Shown: positions 51,112-53,835 of the stretch, piece by piece | Position numbering within the stretch: the stretch's first letter is position 1 | Layout: the number at the start of each line of letters is the position of its first letter | From: an uncultured Clostridium sp. | GTDB lineage: Bacteria; Bacillota; Clostridia; TANB77; CAG-508 | Reading direction: 5' to 3' | NCBI GenBank assembly: GCA_946409935.1 | Contig: CAMJYG010000009.1 | Coordinates: forward strand, 1-53,835 | Length of the DNA stretch: 53,835 bases | Translations under genes and position numbers: made by a program | Notes under the pieces: model-generated | Databases searched by the model: none | The model's input: the letters and a program-made list of their open reading frames with translations, nothing else | Told to the model about the DNA's origin: nothing

Positions 51112-51226
51112 GTTTAATTCGAAAAATAATTAGAACTTTGGCTGTCTTAAATTATATTAAAAAAATTGTTTTAAGAGGGTATGTTGAAGCTGTAACAAGC
51201 AAAGCTTGAACAGCTTCAGCAACATA
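51112..51226. repeat. Partial family A arm and a hairpin with a shared loop
   Basis: CGAAAAATAATTAGAACTTT then GGCTG (51119-51144) matches the left end of family A. A strong hairpin, GTATGTTGAAGCTGT / ACAGCTTCAGCAACATAC (51178-51226), follows, with the loop AACAAGCAAAGCTTGA, also seen inside the copy at 31737. It may serve as terminator between the convergent genes. Confidence 0.6.
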
Positions 51227-51227
51227 C

Positions 51228-52211
51228 TTATATATTAGCTAAAGGATTACTTTCTACTGCATTTCTAACTTGATCATTGCTAACATGGGTATAAATCTCA
51301 GTTGTAGATATGCTTTCATGGCCAAGTAATTCTTGAAGTGCCCTTATATCTACTTGTCCGTATTGATACATTAATGTAGCTGCTGTATGTCTTAATTTGT
51401 GTACAGAATATTTTCTGTAATCTAATCCAGCGATTTTAAGTTGTTTTTCTATAATAGCTTCAACGGTTCTATTACTAATTCTAGTTCTTCTTTCACTTAA
51501 AAATAAAGCTTTTTCAGAATGTTTATTATCATGCTTAATACCTTCTTTAGGTCTAACTTCTAAATAATCGCTTATTGCTCTCATGCAAGCTTTATTTAGG
51601 TAAATGGTTCTTTCTTTATTTCCTTTTCCAATTACATTTAATTTATATTCATTAAAATCTATATCTTTTAGATTAATTCCAACTAATTCAGATAAACGCA
51701 TTCCACAGTTTAAGAATAAAGTTGTAATAGCATAATCCCTTTGATAATTTCTATTGTCTTCATTAGAAGCAGCATCAAGAAGTTTTTTACTGTCATCAAG
51801 AGAAAGATATTTTGGCAATCTTTTATCCAATTTAGGTGTTTCTAAATCTTGAGCAGGATTTATTTCTATTAATTTTGCTTTTCTACTTAAGTAATTAAAA
51901 AAAATTCTAATACTAGATATTTTTCTTGCTCTTGTAGTCGCTTTACTATGAAATTCTCTTATCATATAAGATAAAAAGGCATGAATATCATCTAATGTAA
52001 TTTTTTTAATGGTATTAATAGTTAAATCATCTATTTTTACATTCTTCAAGTCTGTTTCATCTGTCATATTAAAATGCATTTTTATGAAGCTTAAAAACAT
52101 ATTTAAATCGTAATTATATTCTTTTACGCTATTTGGAGATTTATTTAAAATAGTTATAGAATAGTCTAAAAAAGAATTCAAAAAATCGGGGTTGTTTTCG
52201 CGTTTTATCAT
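51228..52211 (-). CDS. Xer-type tyrosine recombinase
   Basis: The 327-residue protein has an N-terminal SAM-like core-binding domain (residues 1-120) and a catalytic domain: the Arg in NCGMRLSELVGINLKDID, the Lys-bearing VIGKGNKERTIYL, the HKLRHTAATLMYQYG box (His-x-x-Arg), LGHESIS and the nucleophile Tyr in STTEIYTHVS. It resembles XerC/XerD chromosome dimer resolvases rather than phage integrases. It stands alone. A GAAGGAA site precedes the ATG. Confidence 0.9.
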   Translation of the reverse strand: MIKRENNPDFLNSFLDYSITILNKSPNSVKEYNYDLNMFLSFIKMHFNMTDETDLKNVKIDDLTINTIKKITLDDIHAFLSYMIREFHSKATTRARKISSIRIFFNYLSRKAKLIEINPAQDLETPKLDKRLPKYLSLDDSKKLLDAASNEDNRNYQRDYAITTLFLNCGMRLSELVGINLKDIDFNEYKLNVIGKGNKERTIYLNKACMRAISDYLEVRPKEGIKHDNKHSEKALFLSERRTRISNRTVEAIIEKQLKIAGLDYRKYSVHKLRHTAATLMYQYGQVDIRALQELLGHESISTTEIYTHVSNDQVRNAVESNPLANI

Positions 52212-52314
52212 ATTAAAATTTATTCCTTCCTAATTTTTATATTACATGAAAATTATATAATAAAAAAAATTAAAAGTAAATAAATATAATAGAGAATTAT
52301 TGCATATGTTACAG

Positions 52315-52761
52315 TTATAAATATTTTTTTAGAGTTTCAACACTATCTTCTTGCATTGTAACAAAATCATTTAAAATATTTTTTACATCTGGTGCAGCAT
52401 CATCATTTTGATTAATTAAACGTCTTCCCTCAATAATTCCCATATTTGTACCTTGCATTAATAATTCAGATAGTTTAGAAGTTGTATCATCCATCATTGT
52501 TTTCATTTGTATTCCGTACCAAGTCATCATTTTATTCATTGCATTTGTTTCATGAGGTTCTTTTTCACTATAATTGGAATATAAATTATTAACTCTTTCA
52601 GAGATTTTTTTGTATTTATTATATTCTGTATCAAGAACTTCTTTAAAATTACAATCTGAAGCTTTTTCTGAAACGTAAGAAATTGCATCCATTCCCATTG
52701 TAGCCCCTTTATTTACTTCGTCTAAAATATTTAAATTTTGGTTTTTATTTTCATTTTCCAT
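52315..52761 (-). CDS. Conserved hypothetical protein, helical bundle
   Basis: The 148-residue protein reads MENENKNQNLNILDEVNKGA, then GMDAISYVSEKASDCNFKEV, KYKKISERVNNLY, a Met-rich MNKMMTWYGIQMKTMMDDTTSK and a SELLMQGTNMGIIEGRRLIN helix. The pattern predicts four long helices, as in ferritin-like or DUF2383-like bundles, but no metal-binding residues are obvious. It resembles uncharacterised Clostridia proteins. A GAAAGGAATG site precedes the ATG. Confidence 0.65.
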   Translation of the reverse strand: MENENKNQNLNILDEVNKGATMGMDAISYVSEKASDCNFKEVLDTEYNKYKKISERVNNLYSNYSEKEPHETNAMNKMMTWYGIQMKTMMDDTTSKLSELLMQGTNMGIIEGRRLINQNDDAAPDVKNILNDFVTMQEDSVETLKKYL

Positions 52762-52878
52762 ATAAAATCATTCCTTTCTTTTTTTATAGTATTGGCAAAA
52801 AAAATAAAAATATTAGGAAAAAATTGACAATTAGTTAATTTTAATTTAAAATTAACTAAGAAGGGAATGGTGATTTTA

Positions 52879-53328
52879 ATGAAAGAATTTGATACACTTG
52901 AGAAAGTACAAGAATTGTTTGAAAAATTAAATTTAAATGGAGAAAAAAATAGCTATTTTATTGCATACAAAGATACTGCAAGTTCAAGTGGAATGGTTAG
53001 TGGAATGGAATATCCTTATGATGCAGTTTTAGTAAATGTAACTGAAAAAGGAATAGCAATGATTTTCTTAGTTGTAGATGGTATTACTTTAAATTTTGTT
53101 AAAATTGAAAAATTACATCTAAAAAATAATGAATTTGTTTTTATTAAAAACGAAGATATCAGAGATGTTAATATAAAAAAATACGCACTACTAAATTCAT
53201 CAAAGAAAAGGATAAGTATAAAAACAAATGATAAGAAGGACTATAAATTGTATGCTAACATAAATGAACCTTTATTGACATACCATAATGAAGGGTTTGA
53301 GAAATTTATAAATCAATATACAAAGTAA
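52879..53328 (+). CDS. Conserved hypothetical protein, PH-like beta fold likely
   Basis: The 149-residue protein starts at ATG 52879 after GAAGGGAATGG. It alternates strands such as SYFIAYKDTASSSGMVSGME, YDAVLVNVTEKGIAMIFLVV, FVFIKNEDIRDVNIKKYAL and KRISIKTNDKKDYKLYA, and ends in a helix EGFEKFINQY. That order resembles small PH-like domains of Firmicute proteins of unknown function. It is divergent from the helical-bundle gene upstream. A hairpin follows its stop (53343-53384). Confidence 0.6.
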   Translation: MKEFDTLEKVQELFEKLNLNGEKNSYFIAYKDTASSSGMVSGMEYPYDAVLVNVTEKGIAMIFLVVDGITLNFVKIEKLHLKNNEFVFIKNEDIRDVNIKKYALLNSSKKRISIKTNDKKDYKLYANINEPLLTYHNEGFEKFINQYTK

Positions 53329-53342
53329 ATTTTATGATAGTA

Positions 53343-53384
53343 TTCAGCCTTAGCAAGTTAAAATATGATGTAAGCTGAGGCTGA
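53343..53384 (+). terminator. Hairpin behind the PH-like gene
   Basis: TCAGCCTTAGC and GCTGAGGCTGA arms (one mismatch) around an AT-rich loop. There is no clear T run. Confidence 0.45.
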
Positions 53385-53585
53385 GTTACTAGTCAGCCAT
53401 GAATAATTAAAAGTCTGCGCGAGTGATTAATTATAAAAATTTTGTAATGGCTCGGGGGGACCGTTCAATGATTTACAAAAGTTCAAAGAACTTTTGGCTA
53501 AATCATTAGAATGGGGAGAATGGAAAAATTTTTATAACTAATCACGGTTAAGCAGGACAACGGAATTTTAATGCAGACTAGTAAC
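53385..53585. repeat. Dispersed palindromic repeat, family B copy with insert
   Basis: The ends are GTTACTAGTCAG and CAGACTAGTAAC. The core TAACTAATCACGGTTAAGCA then GGACAA is conserved at 53533-53562. About 130 extra bases, with a GC-rich part (GGCTCGGGGGGACC) and a hairpin (AATGATTT...AAATCATT with AAAAGTTC-AAA-GAACTTTT), lie in the left half. Confidence 0.75.
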
Positions 53586-53624
53586 GAAGCTGAATCTTAA
53601 ATTTTATATTTTTTTTTATAATAG

Positions 53625-53653
53625 TTGACGAAAGCTTGAAAAAATGGTATAAA
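53625..53653 (+). promoter_or_regulatory. Promoter of the tRNA-Glu gene
   Basis: TTGACG (53625-53630), a 17-base spacer and TATAAA (53648-53653). Confidence 0.8.
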
Positions 53654-53672
53654 TAAATAGTGAAATAAATAA

Positions 53673-53747
53673 GGCCCCTTGGTCAAGCGGTTAAGACGCC
53701 ACCCTCTCAAGGTGGAATCATGGGTTCGATTCCCGTAGGGGTCACCA
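53673..53747 (+). tRNA. tRNA-Glu(CTC)
   Basis: The acceptor GGCCCCT pairs with AGGGGTC (one G-T), then A and encoded CCA. The D arm has GGTCAAGCGGTTAAGAC. The anticodon arm is CCACC-CTCTCAA-GGTGG with anticodon CTC. The T arm is ATGGG-TTCGATT-CCCGT. All features fit a functional glutamate tRNA. Confidence 0.96.
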
Positions 53748-53754
53748 AGCACAA

Positions 53755-53786
53755 GTGTTATGCAATTTTGTATAACACTTTTGTTA
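53755..53786 (+). terminator. Intrinsic terminator of tRNA-Glu
   Basis: AAGTGTTAT and ATAACACTT arms around GCAATTTTGT, followed by TTGTT. Confidence 0.8.
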
Positions 53787-53835
53787 CTAGTTAAAGGTTT
53801 TTGAGCCAAAAAAACTCACATATTTACAGCCTGTA

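Noticed and set aside
53597..53809. Open frame on the minus strand across tRNA-Glu with an RTHDSTLRGWRLNRL-like product
   Set aside because: This is the well-known false protein produced by reading a tRNA gene on the wrong strand.

Overview
The window is a 53.8-kb piece of a very AT-rich, standard-code, low-GC Gram-positive (Firmicutes) genome. It is most likely a gut-type, probably uncultured member of the Clostridia. Support for this: strong AGGAGG-type ribosome binding sites, an SmpB, an L21 leader, DUF1540 and DUF1836 proteins, a dipicolinate synthase B relic, an LPxTG-type protein with a sortase nearby, and many remnants of Clostridia-type conjugative elements. There is no rRNA and no CRISPR array.

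Region 1 (1-4818) is the tail of an integrative mobile element. It carries a HEPN/MNT pair, small membrane proteins, a MobV relaxase and a hairpin-dense, oriT-like region. It ends in the 3' half of a tRNA-Gln(TTG) gene, which I read as the attachment-site duplicate; the intact tRNA should lie to the left of the window. Region 2 (4819-9739) is a surface/polyphosphate-type cluster: two Cthe_2159-like beta-helix proteins, a frameshifted VTC-type polyphosphate polymerase, a DUF4956 membrane protein and a CotH-like protein.

Region 3 (10094-33778) is a 23.7-kb insertion that splits a 1-Cys peroxiredoxin gene. The 5' part (9842-10093) and the 3' part (33779-34252) join exactly in frame at a shared TCACAT, and a large serine recombinase lies against the right junction. 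The element is a decayed conjugative element: ParA with an internal deletion, truncated ParB, two copies of a VirB4 3' end, a CD1108/CHAP chimera and a large-polyvalent-protein tail. Cargo includes a YefM/ParE toxin-antitoxin pair, an M29 aminopeptidase, a P-loop kinase, a GNAT-DUF402 fusion, an orphan trpB, a ProX-like deacylase, LytTR/DUF3021, a broken ABC transporter, a putative zincin and a pilin-like protein with a GC-rich DUF6273-like C-terminus. The trpB gene has an attenuator leader peptide plus a second Trp-rich ORF that overlaps the trpB start. The pilin-like gene may be a diversity-generating retroelement target and follows a leader ORF with a (CA)17 microsatellite. A 36-residue hydrophobic peptide between convergent promoters looks like a type I toxin-antitoxin locus.

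Region 4 (34261-53835) is ordinary chromosome: DUF1540, class II aldolase, smpB, secreted Asn-rich proteins, DUF1836, acyl-CoA synthetase, DUF1064, an RsmB/NOP methyltransferase, polysaccharide deacetylase, a fused ABC transporter, rplU-rpmA (no prp between them, and L27 lacks the usual Firmicute N-extension), a Tritrichomonas-type IMP dehydrogenase, an LPxTG protein with a facing sortase, a doubly frameshifted dpaB, a Xer-type recombinase and tRNA-Glu(CTC). Three families of short dispersed palindromic repeats (A, B, C) sit in intergenic spaces across the window.
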